Shown: positions 56,081-64,000 of the stretch, piece after piece | How positions within the stretch are numbered: the first letter of the stretch is position 1 | Layout: the number at the start of each line of letters is the position of its first letter | Assembly: GCA_029864335.1 (NCBI GenBank) | Contig: JAOTTS010000001.1 | Location: 42,338-106,337, forward strand | DNA length: 64,000 nt | Source: Candidatus Nitrosopumilus sp. | GTDB lineage: Archaea > Thermoproteota > Nitrososphaeria > Nitrososphaerales > Nitrosopumilaceae | Direction: 5' to 3' | Position numbers and translations under genes: made by a program | Notes under the pieces: model-generated | What the model was told of the DNA's origin: nothing | Seen by the model: the letters and a program-made list of their open reading frames with translations, nothing else | Database searches by the model: none

Positions 56081-56212
56081 TTAGTTTCGTTTTGCTTTTT
56101 TTAATTCATGTCGAGGAGACATACTGAGAAGAATAACACCAACAACAAAACCGATAATGGTTTTGTATTTACGCTTTTCTTCATTATCTGAAATTACTTT
56201 TTCTGAAGACAA
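56081..56212 (-). CDS. Small membrane-anchored protein
   Basis: 43 residues from TTG 56212: a charged N-terminus (VISDNEEKRKYKT), a single hydrophobic helix (IIGFVVGVILLSM) and a basic tail. A real small gene is likely from the ordered layout. Confidence 0.45.
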   Translation of the reverse strand: MSSEKVISDNEEKRKYKTIIGFVVGVILLSMSPRHELKKAKRN

Positions 56213-56324
56213 CGACTAAATTCTAATTCTTTGTTTTTCGAACTGTTTAATTTTTGTAGAAAAAACAAACAAACGTTAAGAATTTACAGAGCACGTTCTT
56301 GTATCAGTTTGACACAATCATGTT

Positions 56325-56453
56325 ATGGTATATTCTACTGCATTGTATTTTGCATCACACTTTGATAGGTTGACTGAAGAATTACTCTCTAGCTTTGGTA
56401 TAAAACAAAAATTACAAAAAAATAGCATCAATCTAAATAAAATCAAAGATTAG
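56325..56453 (+). CDS. Small hypothetical protein
   Basis: 42 residues from ATG 56325 (YFASHFDRLTEELLSSFGIK, then Lys/Asn-rich). No domain recognised; helix-rich composition. Confidence 0.4.
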   Translation: MVYSTALYFASHFDRLTEELLSSFGIKQKLQKNSINLNKIKD

Positions 56454-56527
56454 ATTCTAATCCTTTCTTTTTTCAATTGTGAATTTAGTACACCTACCTC
56501 AAGTAACTCATACCATGCTTTCTGTCA

Positions 56528-57026
56528 ATGGCAAGAACAATACTTTATGGAACAATTGTTGCTGGTTTGTTAGTTGGTGCTAGTACCTTTGCAAATACAG
56601 AATTCCACATGTAGAAGATAGTCAACTTTTTGAACTCATTATGGAGCTTGAAACACAAATAATTTCATTGCAAAACCAGCTACTAATTATTCAATTAGTA
56701 CCCGATCCGCAAGGTCTACAAGGAGATTCTGACCCACAAGGTCCCCCAGGCCCACTTGGACCATCTACAACATACATCATGCATGATTTTGGAAGTGATG
56801 GAACATATTCGATAGGAAACACAATTCTGGAAGTAGAATGTTTACTTGGGGATATAGCTACTGGTGGAGGAGCAGGCCACTTGGCGGAACACTTGTAGCT
56901 TCACGTCCAATTCCAGCACAGGGCAATCCAGCTGAACCTTCAGCATTTCCTCCAACAGGTGGGAGTGCAATAATCAGTGGTTCCTCTGCTGGTGATATAT
57001 GGGTTGTATGTTTGGATGAACCATAA
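56528..57026 (+). pseudogene. Collagen-like secreted protein, two one-base frameshifts
   Basis: ATG 56528 begins a signal peptide (LYGTIVAGLLVGASTFANT). The rest is in other frames: a coiled coil (LETQIISLQNQLLIIQL), Gly-Pro repeats (PQGPPGPLGP), then a Gly/Ala/Pro-rich end with PLGGTLVASRPIPAQG to TAA 57024-57026. Adding one T near 56611 and one C near 56877 makes a single 166-residue frame. It resembles tail-fibre or adhesin-like surface proteins. Confidence 0.5.
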
Positions 57027-57089
57027 CTTCAAAATCTCTTTTTCTTTTTTATACATAGTCTTTATTAGAATTCTTTACAATGTTTAATT

Positions 57090-57728
57090 ATGAATATAAT
57101 GTGTGAGTTAAAGTCAGAAATCAACGAGATAGAGTTTCATGAGAACATTGAGGGAGTTGACGAATGGCCACACTCCTGGCCAAAAGGTGAGATAACATAC
57201 AGACTCAACACGATTACCCAAGACATCACCAGGGAACAGCACCAGCACAGGGCAGTGACCGTAGCACTAAGAGCATGGCAACTAAGAATATCAGATTTAA
57301 AATTTAGACGGGAGAGAAACCCAGATGTTTCAGTTGACTTTGAAGTATCCTTTGAGGATCTGGCACATTTTGATAACAAAAAAGGTGTACTAGCCCATGC
57401 ATACTTTCCAGGACAGGGAGACGTCTCAGGGGATTGCCACATAAATGATGATTGGAACTGGGTGACATCATCGAAATACCAGACATTATCAAAACCACCA
57501 CTCATCCCGATATTGATTCACGAGTTTGGCCACTCCCTAGGATTACGACATGACACCACAGAAACACAAAGCATCATGTATCCATCATTTGACTTGGGAC
57601 AAAAGAAAAACAAATTGCACCAGAACGACATTGACAGAATACAAGAAAGATACGGTGCAAGAAAACTATCCCAGAGAATCATAGATTATTTCCAGAACAG
57701 GCGGGACATGGCATGGGACTTTGAATGA
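57090..57728 (+). CDS. Matrixin-type zinc metalloprotease
   Basis: A 212-residue protein with HEFGHSLGLRHD at 144-155 (zinc ligands H144, H148, H154; E145 catalytic) and the Met-turn SIMYPSF near 165, typical of matrixins/M10 metalloproteases. Upstream, FRRERNPDVSVDFEV is the family's N-terminal part. There is no signal peptide or propeptide Cys switch. Its bases are visibly richer in G+C than the surrounding DNA, suggesting acquisition. It overlaps the next small gene as ATGA. Confidence 0.85.
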   Translation: MNIMCELKSEINEIEFHENIEGVDEWPHSWPKGEITYRLNTITQDITREQHQHRAVTVALRAWQLRISDLKFRRERNPDVSVDFEVSFEDLAHFDNKKGVLAHAYFPGQGDVSGDCHINDDWNWVTSSKYQTLSKPPLIPILIHEFGHSLGLRHDTTETQSIMYPSFDLGQKKNKLHQNDIDRIQERYGARKLSQRIIDYFQNRRDMAWDFE

Positions 57729-57859
57729 CATCAATTGATAATAAAGTAGACATTGAGAGAATCATTGCAATTTTATCAAATGGCGCAACACTATCTTCAT
57801 CAATTAGAGAATTCAAGGTTGGAGAATCAAACTATCTAAAATATTACGAGCCAGGATGA
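57725..57859 (+). CDS. Small partner gene of the matrixin
   Basis: 44 residues from ATG 57725, overlapping the protease stop by four bases. It has a helical start (VDIERIIAILSNGATL) and ends in LKYYEPG. No recognised domain. The overlap suggests a co-translated partner, possibly inhibitor or chaperone, which is a guess. Confidence 0.5.
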   Translation: MTSIDNKVDIERIIAILSNGATLSSSIREFKVGESNYLKYYEPG

Positions 57860-57881
57860 TGATTAGATAAGCAAAATAGTA

Positions 57882-58017
57882 TTAATTCTTCTGAGGAATA
57901 ATCAGACATCTTCGTTTGCTTTTACACGTAGTACATTTTAGCACCAATTTCATACTGCTTGGTTTCTTTGAAAAAAGTCCCACAATCGATACAAACGCGC
58001 AGATCAATGTCTTCCAT
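57882..58017 (-). pseudogene. Zinc-ribbon gene with one-base frameshift
   Basis: From ATG 58017, MEDIDLRVCIDCGTFFKETK leads to YEIGAK, after which the frame changes. Deleting one A of an A4 run restores CTTCKSKRRC and an end at 57882. Restored, it is a 44-residue ribbon with two CxxC pairs. Confidence 0.45.
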
Positions 58018-58161
58018 ATTGAATTATCGACTACCTTTGAATAGATTATCTTTTGGTTTTTTACGACATTGTGTTAATGAGTTTCGTTAGAAGATTGAAG
58101 TGAAACCTGATCATGATATCTATTGGAAAGACCTTTCAATAATGTTTTTGAAGAAATCTCC

Positions 58162-58341
58162 ATGAGGAGTTTTTTTAAAAAGTTTACTGGAGACAGTACA
58201 CGTGGCAGACCATGTAATGATTGTGGACATGTTGAAATTTCCCATCATTTGAAAGTATTAGAACCTGAGCATGACAAGCCTTACAATAATGAGGCCATTC
58301 GAGCAAATTGTAAAGAATGTAGTTGTAAGCAATTTCGATGA
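58162..58341 (+). CDS. Small zinc-binding protein
   Basis: About 59 residues from ATG 58162 (the frame opens at 58123): FFKKFTGDSTRGRPCNDCGH followed later by CKECSCKQF, giving C-x2-C and C-x2-C-x-C with His. Likely one or two zincs. No family recognised. Confidence 0.55.
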   Translation: MRSFFKKFTGDSTRGRPCNDCGHVEISHHLKVLEPEHDKPYNNEAIRANCKECSCKQFR

Positions 58342-58554
58342 GATTTCTGATTGATTTAGTGATTCAGGTAGTAAACGAACTAAGCCCCAGCTAAATTTTT
58401 TGCTTGAAATTGAAAAATGAGAACCAAGTCCATACAAAATCCCGGTTAGTTTCCTTTAGAGTTTTTCACTCAAGGGGTAGAGGTGAACTTATTCTCAATA
58501 TTACTATGGAATTATAAAACTTAAGTATATCTATGAATTTATCATAAAATTCTC

Positions 58555-58614
58555 TTCGATACAACTCTTAGAAGAACCAGAGATCAATTATAGTCTATGA
58601 AATTTCTAAACTGA
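58555..58614. repeat. Diverged repeat, copy 2
   Basis: Counterpart of 55696-55752. Shared order of blocks but several substitutions and an in-frame TGA; the coding remnant is not functional. Confidence 0.5.
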
Positions 58615-58620
58615 CCATTT

Positions 58621-58713
58621 CTACCTAAGAGTGAATTGACAATGAGAACATACCTTATGTTCATCTGTGGAATACTCTAAACCACAATTTGAACAAACAA
58701 CAAAAACTTCCAT
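58621..58713 (-). CDS. Zinc-ribbon micro-protein
   Basis: 30 residues from ATG 58713 with VVCSNCGLEYSTDEHKVCSH: two CxxC pairs forming a minimal zinc ribbon. Short, but the spacing is convincing. Confidence 0.5.
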   Translation of the reverse strand: MEVFVVCSNCGLEYSTDEHKVCSHCQFTLR

Positions 58714-58841
58714 GTATACTAGGCCAAACCGAGGTCATAAAAACCTCTCAAATGCAGGTCTAAACATTTTTGATTTGTTTGATCCCATAGATGATTAATT
58801 TCGAAGGCCAAACTCAAATACTATGGCAAGAATCATACACC

Positions 58842-59078
58842 ATGCCAAAATTTCTAGACTCTCATGAACTTTCTGGACTTAGAAAGGAACAATTCTAACA
58901 TGCAGTAAGTTCCTCTGCTGGTGAATTTGGCGTCACAGCATCGGCAGTATTTTATAACGACAAAGAGAACAAGCTGTTTTGCGTTTGTGAAGGCCCAGAT
59001 AAGGAGTCAATCAAGAAACATCATGAGAAATTGAATCTAATATGCGATTTTATTACTGAGGTTGATGAAGTCTCTTAG
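58842..59078 (+). pseudogene. DUF4242-family gene with in-frame TAA
   Basis: MPKFLDSHELSGLRKEQF, TAA at 58896-58898, then HAVSSSAGEFGVTASAVFYN and LFCVCEGPDKESIKKHHEK to TAG 59076-59078. This matches the small DUF4242 (nickel-binding SCO4226-like) proteins apart from the stop. A single base would restore it. Confidence 0.6.
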
Positions 59079-59384
59079 ATACGAATTATTTTTCTTTTTT
59101 CTAAAACTAGTATTTTTACTCCTAACAGGATTTGGTTTAGAAGTAAATATCTTGACAAAATTAATAGTTTAGAATATGAAAGCAAGCATGTTTGAAATCC
59201 TTTTGCTTCGACTCTTTGGGAGTTACAGTCAGATATCAAACAAGCAAACATCTTGCTTTCATTATTTCTAATAATTACAATCTTCAAAAGTTCTTAAAAT
59301 AAAACATGTCTTGAATTTTAATCAAAATGGGTTGAAAAAATGATCTAATTCTCATTTTTTAAAAACAGAGTATCTATTTGCAAA

Positions 59385-59528
59385 TTATGTCACTTCAGGC
59401 ATGAGGATGTTCAAACTGCATACAGTTTCTTTGTCTTCTACGCCTAATGCACGTGGATCATCCATTTGATGATATTCATACGTTTGCCTTAACCGGTCAT
59501 CCCTTAGAATTCGTTTATCGTCAAACAT
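59385..59528 (-). CDS. Small hypothetical protein
   Basis: 47 residues from ATG 59528 (MFDDKRILRDDRLRQTYEYH), hydrophilic with one Cys. No recognised domain. Ordered enough to be a gene. Confidence 0.45.
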   Translation of the reverse strand: MFDDKRILRDDRLRQTYEYHQMDDPRALGVEDKETVCSLNILMPEVT

Positions 59529-59576
59529 TTTTCTTTAACAATAAATTTTTCAGTCTTGGAATCTATCTATAATTAG

Positions 59577-59774
59577 TTGATCATCAAATGCAAGGGAATC
59601 CAAAAAAATCACAAATTTGAGAACTGTGAGTTTATTCATGCGGGAAATTGGAGGGATTCAGAATTATTTGTTCATCAAAAATTTCACAAATCTTTGGAGA
59701 ATGATAATTATTCTTGGTTTGGCTTTGATGCTTATCAGCCATTTGGTAAATTCAGTGGGCGTGATGGGAAGTAA
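59577..59774 (+). CDS. Small hypothetical protein
   Basis: 65 residues from TTG 59577 with two Cys and many aromatics (SWFGFDAYQPFGKFSGRDGK at the end). No family recognised; possibly a small DNA- or metal-binding protein. Confidence 0.45.
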   Translation: MIIKCKGIQKNHKFENCEFIHAGNWRDSELFVHQKFHKSLENDNYSWFGFDAYQPFGKFSGRDGK

Positions 59775-59864
59775 ATGTGATGCTATTTAATGATCATTTC
59801 ATTTTATTATTATATTATAAGCAAAAATCTCAATAATTTTATCCTCTGATGAAAGGGGTATATT

Positions 59865-60398
59865 GTGAGTGAAAATGATGTTGTTGGTTGGACACATAAG
59901 ACATTTCTCAAATGGTCTGATTTTAAAGCAGAATCTAACCCTGCAGCATTTGAAGATTCTCACAGTGTAATAAAATATAGATTCACATGGACAATAAATT
60001 CTGAAAAAATTGATGAACAAATAATGTTTCTAATTGAAGATATTCATCTTTATGTAGAATTCTTTCCTTATCTCTCTTGGTTTAGGATTTCACAAAATAC
60101 CGAGAATTTGTTAAAACATGAACAAGGTCATTTTGATCTAGCTGAATTAGTAAAACGTGAAAATATTCATATTTTACAGAATACATTTTATGGCAAACAT
60201 TTTCCTACAAGAGGCCAAAATGAAGATCAGCAAAAACAATTTGCAAAAGAAGATTCAGGGATAATGATTATAAAAGAAGTTGAAAAATTAGAGGCGATTT
60301 TAGATAAACGACGTGAAGAATATGATGCCCAAACAGAATTTGGTCAAAATGCTCAGAAACAATCAGAATATGATTCAATATTTGAAAAATTAAGATAA
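59865..60398 (+). CDS. DUF922-like protein with HExxH motif
   Basis: A 177-residue protein from GTG 59865 with LLKHEQGHFDLAELVKR: an HExxH zinc-protease signature followed by an acidic residue, as in DUF922. The C-terminal third is helical and charged. It lacks a signal peptide. A metal-dependent hydrolase is likely, the substrate unknown. Confidence 0.68.
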   Translation: MSENDVVGWTHKTFLKWSDFKAESNPAAFEDSHSVIKYRFTWTINSEKIDEQIMFLIEDIHLYVEFFPYLSWFRISQNTENLLKHEQGHFDLAELVKRENIHILQNTFYGKHFPTRGQNEDQQKQFAKEDSGIMIIKEVEKLEAILDKRREEYDAQTEFGQNAQKQSEYDSIFEKLR

Positions 60399-60497
60399 CG
60401 GATTTTTATCAATTGTTCCCATATTAGAAATTCACATCAATTATTTATTAAATTAAAATTTCATTAACATGTATGCAATCTATGTGAATTATTAGGA

Positions 60498-60758
60498 TTA
60501 TTTTTCAATAAGTTTACTTTCAGGAATAGAATTGATGTAGTTTACTAAACTTCGATAATATTTTAAATGAAAATCCAAGTCTCGGATTTCTGTTTGTTTT
60601 AGTTCTTCAAGTTCAGGTCCGAAATCTCTAGTATCTGTTTGAATTTGGTTTAATATGTTTTCATTTACCTCTATCATGTGAAATAAGCTATGAAGAACTT
60701 CGGTTTTTGTGAGTGTTCTATCACATGATTTTTGCAGTATTCTTTCAATCCAATCCAT
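60498..60758 (-). CDS. Small hypothetical protein
   Basis: An 86-residue helical protein (WIERILQKSCDRTLTKTEVL). No recognised domain. One Cys. Convergent with the DUF922-like gene. Confidence 0.5.
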   Translation of the reverse strand: MDWIERILQKSCDRTLTKTEVLHSLFHMIEVNENILNQIQTDTRDFGPELEELKQTEIRDLDFHLKYYRSLVNYINSIPESKLIEK

Positions 60759-60827
60759 ATTGATTAAAATTAAAATAATTATATCTGCCCCTGAATTGGA
60801 AAAATTCTGACCTTAGCTCTATTTTTT

Positions 60828-60977
60828 TTACTTTAGACTTGAACAATTATTTTTTTCTGCTTTCTTTTTTCTTTCCATGATTTCTTTATTTCGTTCAATA
60901 TCTGAGTGAACTTCAACATGTTCGTATAGTTGTTCTTTTGATTCAAATAATTGATCGCAATAATAGCACTGATGCAT
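60828..60977 (-). CDS. Single C2H2 zinc-finger protein
   Basis: 49 residues from ATG 60977: CYYCDQLFESKEQLYEHVEV followed by H, then a Lys/Glu-rich helix (KEIMERKKKAEKNN). The C-x2-C-x12-H-x3-H fold is a classical C2H2 finger, less common in archaea. DNA binding possible. Confidence 0.6.
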   Translation of the reverse strand: MHQCYYCDQLFESKEQLYEHVEVHSDIERNKEIMERKKKAEKNNCSSLK

Positions 60978-61164
60978 TACCTCACTAAATCTATCTTGAA
61001 TTAATTGTTTACCCTAAAATCTCAGAGATTTATCCCAAAGTTTGAAAAAATCTAACGTTTTACCCTATTTGAAATAAGATATTTTTGAAAAATCTTTTTA
61101 ATATTAAATAAAAAGGAAATAATCTGAACTAGATTATTAATAAATAGTTAATAACTCTATTAGT

Positions 61165-61380
61165 TTATTGTGCAAGGTCCCCAAAAGGATCTTCATGCCA
61201 TTGTTCTTTGTTTAGTGAAATTATACCTGTTTCTGAACTAATGGCTCCCTATTCAGATGCTGGTGCCAATTCTGCATCTTCTGAGACATGATTTTTTTGG
61301 TTTTCTGTACCATAAATAACTGTCCCTGCCATTGCAAGTACACCTACAGCAATACCAATGTAAATCATTCCGTTAGACAT
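61165..61380 (-). pseudogene. Small membrane protein gene with in-frame TAG
   Basis: From ATG 61380: a single hydrophobic helix (MIYIGIAVGVLAMAGTVIYG), an acidic linker, TAG at 61249-61251, then SSETGIISLNKEQWHEDP to a stop at 61165. Otherwise open throughout (71 sense codons), so a nonsense change is likely. Confidence 0.45.
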
Positions 61381-61441
61381 ATAGTAATTTAATCATTTTC
61401 GTATTATCAACTAAGATTTCAGTGCAATGCATTGCACATTG

Positions 61442-61759
61442 TCAATGTGTTTCTAACTGAATCTCAGAATTGCATGAAGGAGATTTACCTGTTTGATTTT
61501 TGAAATCTTCAATTAATTTCAGTTGTAATTCTTTAGGATTCTCTGCAAACACTCTTTGGTATGAATGTGTTTTTTGCTTACATTCATTTCCTTCAAAATC
61601 AGTATCGACATATTTTGTAAATGTTTGCTCTAAATTGTTAGTTTCTCCAATGTATATTGGCTCTTTACTCCTGTTGTATAGAACATATACTCCTGAAATT
61701 GGTTTTACAAATTTAGCACTTTCAAGCCAAACTCTCATTTTATCGTCCAATAATTCCAT
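61442..61759 (-). CDS. GIY-YIG-like nuclease-domain protein
   Basis: A 105-residue protein with ISGVYVLYNRSKEPIYIGET: G-V-Y ... Y-I-G-x-T, the GIY-YIG core strand pair with the second Tyr-Ile-Gly intact. The usual catalytic Arg and Glu are not obvious in the rest. Possible DNA-repair or mobile-element-derived protein; divergent from the helicase gene. Confidence 0.65.
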   Translation of the reverse strand: MELLDDKMRVWLESAKFVKPISGVYVLYNRSKEPIYIGETNNLEQTFTKYVDTDFEGNECKQKTHSYQRVFAENPKELQLKLIEDFKNQTGKSPSCNSEIQLETH

Positions 61760-61846
61760 GATATAAGATAGTTTTACTTCATATTAAACTAGATTACTAA
61801 TTCTACGATATTACAAGAACCTTCATGCTTTTAATACTGAGAAAAA

Positions 61847-63538
61847 ATGAATTTGATCCTGTCTCTTTTAGAAAAATTTCCTACACAGTTTACTCCACGT
61901 GAGATCCAAAAAGAGATCATTTCAAAAATTGAAGAGAATCTGAAATCGGGTTATAAAAAAATTATTTTGTGTGCACCCACAGGTGTAGGAAAGTCTCTGG
62001 TAGGAGCTACTGTTTCAAATTATTTTGATAGCTCATTTACTGTTACAGCATCAAAACATCTTCAAGATCAATATATCAAAGATATTCCATTTCTAAAACC
62101 TGTAAAAGGAAAACAAAATTTTCCATGCCTCAAATTAATGGATGCAGAGAAAGTTGAAAATGATAGTAGGGCTATGCGATGGGGGCTTTCATGTGACAAA
62201 GGAACATGCCGAGAGAGAATTAGTAAAAATGGAAAGGAGGTAGTTGAAGTATGCAAATACAAGCCCACAATAAAACAAGTTGAAGATAAAACTCAGGATT
62301 CTCAATCCTGTCACTATTATTTGCAGAAATATGATGCGTTAACATCAAAGCATTCTTTGTGGAATTACCATGCATTTTTTACAATTATGAAATTTAACAA
62401 AAAACTTTTTGAAGATTATCTTGATAGAAAGGTTACTGTCTTTGATGAGGCACATAAAATCGAGGACCAAATAATTCAATTTATTGGATTTGATATTTTT
62501 AGTGGACAAATTGATGAATGCAATCTAAATTCTGAAAAGTATAATTTTTCAGATTTGGACTCTGTGATCAAATTAATTGATGATATGGCATATTCTTATG
62601 CCAAGAAAATAAAAGATGTCAAAGAAAGTTCTGCATTTCAAAAAGAACCTGACTATGAATTGATAAGTGGATTGGAAAGACGATATAATAAATCTGCCCA
62701 AGCAAAAATAGACATCATGTCTGATAAAGATAATTTTGTTGTAAATGAACCTGTTAAAGATTTTAATGGAAATTTCAGAACCATATCGGTAAGACCCATA
62801 GATGTTTCAAAATTTGCCAATGGATTCTTTGAAACAGATTATCAGTTATTCATGTCTGCCACAATTGACAAATCAAGTTTTTGTGAAAATATGGGATTAG
62901 AAAAAGATGATGTTGCATTTGTAGATACTGAAAAATCCCCATTTCCAATTAAAAATAGGGAAATCGATCTTCTTAATATTCGCAGATTAAGTTACGGATC
63001 TACTGATGAGGATGAACTTGAGGTAATCAAAGCAATTGATAGAATTTTAGATGAGCATTCAAATGAGCGAGGATTAATTTTGACATCCTCCATTCCAAGA
63101 TGCCAAAGAATCCTTCAAAATCTTTCTCCAAAAAATGCTGCAAGAATTAGAATTTGTCATAGCAAAAACAAGGATGGGAAATCACAGGATGATGTAATTT
63201 CAGAGCATGCCACTGATCCTACTGGGGTATTGTTGTCATCATCGCTTTGGGAAGGTGTTGACCTAAAGGATGATTTATCAAGATTCCAAATCATTGCAAA
63301 GGTACCTTATCCAAATTATACTGAAAAGAGAACTAAGGCTAAGATGAATAAATTCCCCTTATGGTATACTTCTCAAACTCTCACAAAGATATTGCAAGGA
63401 TTTGGTCGTTCAATTAGAAGTAATGATGATTGGGCAAAAACTTACGTTTTGGACACTGCAGTTAACAATGTACTTTTTAAGGGTCAACAGATGATCCCAA
63501 AAGCATACTATGATGTTTTGAGGATAGAAAACCTGTAG
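61847..63538 (+). CDS. XPD/DinG-type Fe-S ATP-dependent DNA helicase
   Basis: A 563-residue superfamily 2 helicase. Walker A CAPTGVGKS is at 42-50 and DEAH at 200-203. Four cysteines, C94, C116, C121 and C136, lie between them as for the 4Fe-4S cluster of XPD/Rad3. Motif VI reads QGFGRSIRSNDD near the end. It unwinds DNA 5-to-3 in repair or replication restart. Shorter than full XPD, so DinG-like is possible. Confidence 0.87.
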   Translation: MNLILSLLEKFPTQFTPREIQKEIISKIEENLKSGYKKIILCAPTGVGKSLVGATVSNYFDSSFTVTASKHLQDQYIKDIPFLKPVKGKQNFPCLKLMDAEKVENDSRAMRWGLSCDKGTCRERISKNGKEVVEVCKYKPTIKQVEDKTQDSQSCHYYLQKYDALTSKHSLWNYHAFFTIMKFNKKLFEDYLDRKVTVFDEAHKIEDQIIQFIGFDIFSGQIDECNLNSEKYNFSDLDSVIKLIDDMAYSYAKKIKDVKESSAFQKEPDYELISGLERRYNKSAQAKIDIMSDKDNFVVNEPVKDFNGNFRTISVRPIDVSKFANGFFETDYQLFMSATIDKSSFCENMGLEKDDVAFVDTEKSPFPIKNREIDLLNIRRLSYGSTDEDELEVIKAIDRILDEHSNERGLILTSSIPRCQRILQNLSPKNAARIRICHSKNKDGKSQDDVISEHATDPTGVLLSSSLWEGVDLKDDLSRFQIIAKVPYPNYTEKRTKAKMNKFPLWYTSQTLTKILQGFGRSIRSNDDWAKTYVLDTAVNNVLFKGQQMIPKAYYDVLRIENL

Positions 63539-63810
63539 TAGACAACAGACAAGTGTAAACTGGTCTTTTGACTCTGTTTTTTGAGTCAATTGTATGTCCA
63601 TTGTATCATCAATTGGTTTTTATTTTTTTCTATTTTTATTTATTGAGATATATGTTAGTCAAAAACTAGACCGCGCGTCTCAATGTAACACTAACCAGTA
63701 CCCCCTACCCCCTCTTAATAAAGGCCTTAACACTGTGAAGTATTTCCACCAAATTCATGTCATGTTTTACAGTCATTAAAATTATATTTTAATCAATAAT
63801 TATTTTATCT
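63539..63810. other. Intergenic region
   Basis: No convincing gene. It contains a pyrimidine-rich patch (ACCCCCTACCCCCTC-like) near 63698-63712 and lies between the convergent helicase and the partial minus-strand gene. Confidence 0.3.
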
Positions 63811-64000
63811 TTAATTTTTCCATTGAGAAATCACTATGTCAATCCCTTCATCTTTCTTTCTGGAAACTATTTCTTTTGTTGATTTTATCTCAAATACCAA
63901 ATGATCATAATCTTTTGTAATTAATCCCAAACCATCATTTTTCCCCTCAGAATCCATCTTTTCAGGCAGTACATCAAGCACTATTTTTAATAAATTATCC
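63811..64000 (-). CDS. C-terminal part of an unidentified protein
   Basis: The frame is open to the window edge and ends at the TAA at 63811-63813. The 62 visible residues include FEIKSTKEIVSRKKDEGIDI and an end at QWKN. No family recognised from this fragment. Confidence 0.6.
   Translation of the reverse strand, partial: DNLLKIVLDVLPEKMDSEGKNDGLGLITKDYDHLVFEIKSTKEIVSRKKDEGIDIVISQWKN

Noticed and set aside
56838-57026. Separate plus-strand gene at the collagen-like locus
   Set aside because: Its codons continue the collagen-like protein after one added base, so it is treated as part of that gene.

Overview
The window looks like a chromosomal segment of an ammonia-oxidising archaeon of the Nitrosopumilales (Thaumarchaeota/Nitrososphaerota). 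The evidence is AT-rich DNA, an archaeal S26e ribosomal protein, a PEFG-type C-terminal anchor on a blue-copper protein, TATA boxes about 25 nt upstream of start codons (leaderless genes), frequent GTG/TTG starts and many short Cys-rich proteins. The genus is inferred. No tRNA, rRNA, CRISPR array, insertion sequence or prophage was found.

Layout. 1-8.4 kb is housekeeping: the end of thrS, an agmatinase-family gene, a CDP-alcohol phosphatidyltransferase, S26e, a PfkB kinase, an NAD kinase fused to a winged helix, pyrG and a cupredoxin. 8.5-14.8 kb is a tightly overlapping minus-strand trp operon (trpE-G-X-D-C-B-A). X is an unrecognised gene broken by one base in an A7 run; no trpF is seen. 15-27.7 kb holds conserved and secreted proteins, a CorA-like transporter with an extra membrane domain, a Kv-type potassium channel, a CDF transporter, a GNAT/amidohydrolase pair and a Lys/Arg-rich basic protein.

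28-49.6 kb holds two gamma-glutamyltransferase paralogues about 20 kb apart. The first overlaps an N-formylglutamate amidohydrolase-like gene, which overlaps a Kef-type antiporter. Between the paralogues lie a second antiporter with CBS domains, a two-helix potassium channel, UspA, CNNM/CBS, SHOCT, PRC-barrel and RAM proteins, a PD-(D/E)XK nuclease, an ATP-grasp/M20-peptidase fusion, an NDH-2-like dehydrogenase and two hexapeptide-repeat proteins. Together they suggest ion homeostasis, stress response and possibly a gamma-glutamyl or amino-acid ligation/hydrolysis pathway.

49.6-61.8 kb is an accessory region of short genes: zinc ribbons, single-helix membrane microproteins, three HExxH metalloprotease-like sequences (one broken), a collagen-like secreted protein, and a strong 54-nt hairpin with its own TATA box. 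The window ends with a GIY-YIG-like protein, an XPD/DinG-type helicase and a truncated minus-strand gene.

Broken reading frames recur in the accessory stretches: a nucleotide cyclase, a dicarboxylate symporter with its middle missing, zinc ribbons, the collagen-like gene, a DUF4242 gene and others. Most frameshifts are repaired by adding one base to a short homopolymer. That fits either real decay or homopolymer under-calling, and raw reads would decide. Functions come from reading translations by eye; no database search was possible.
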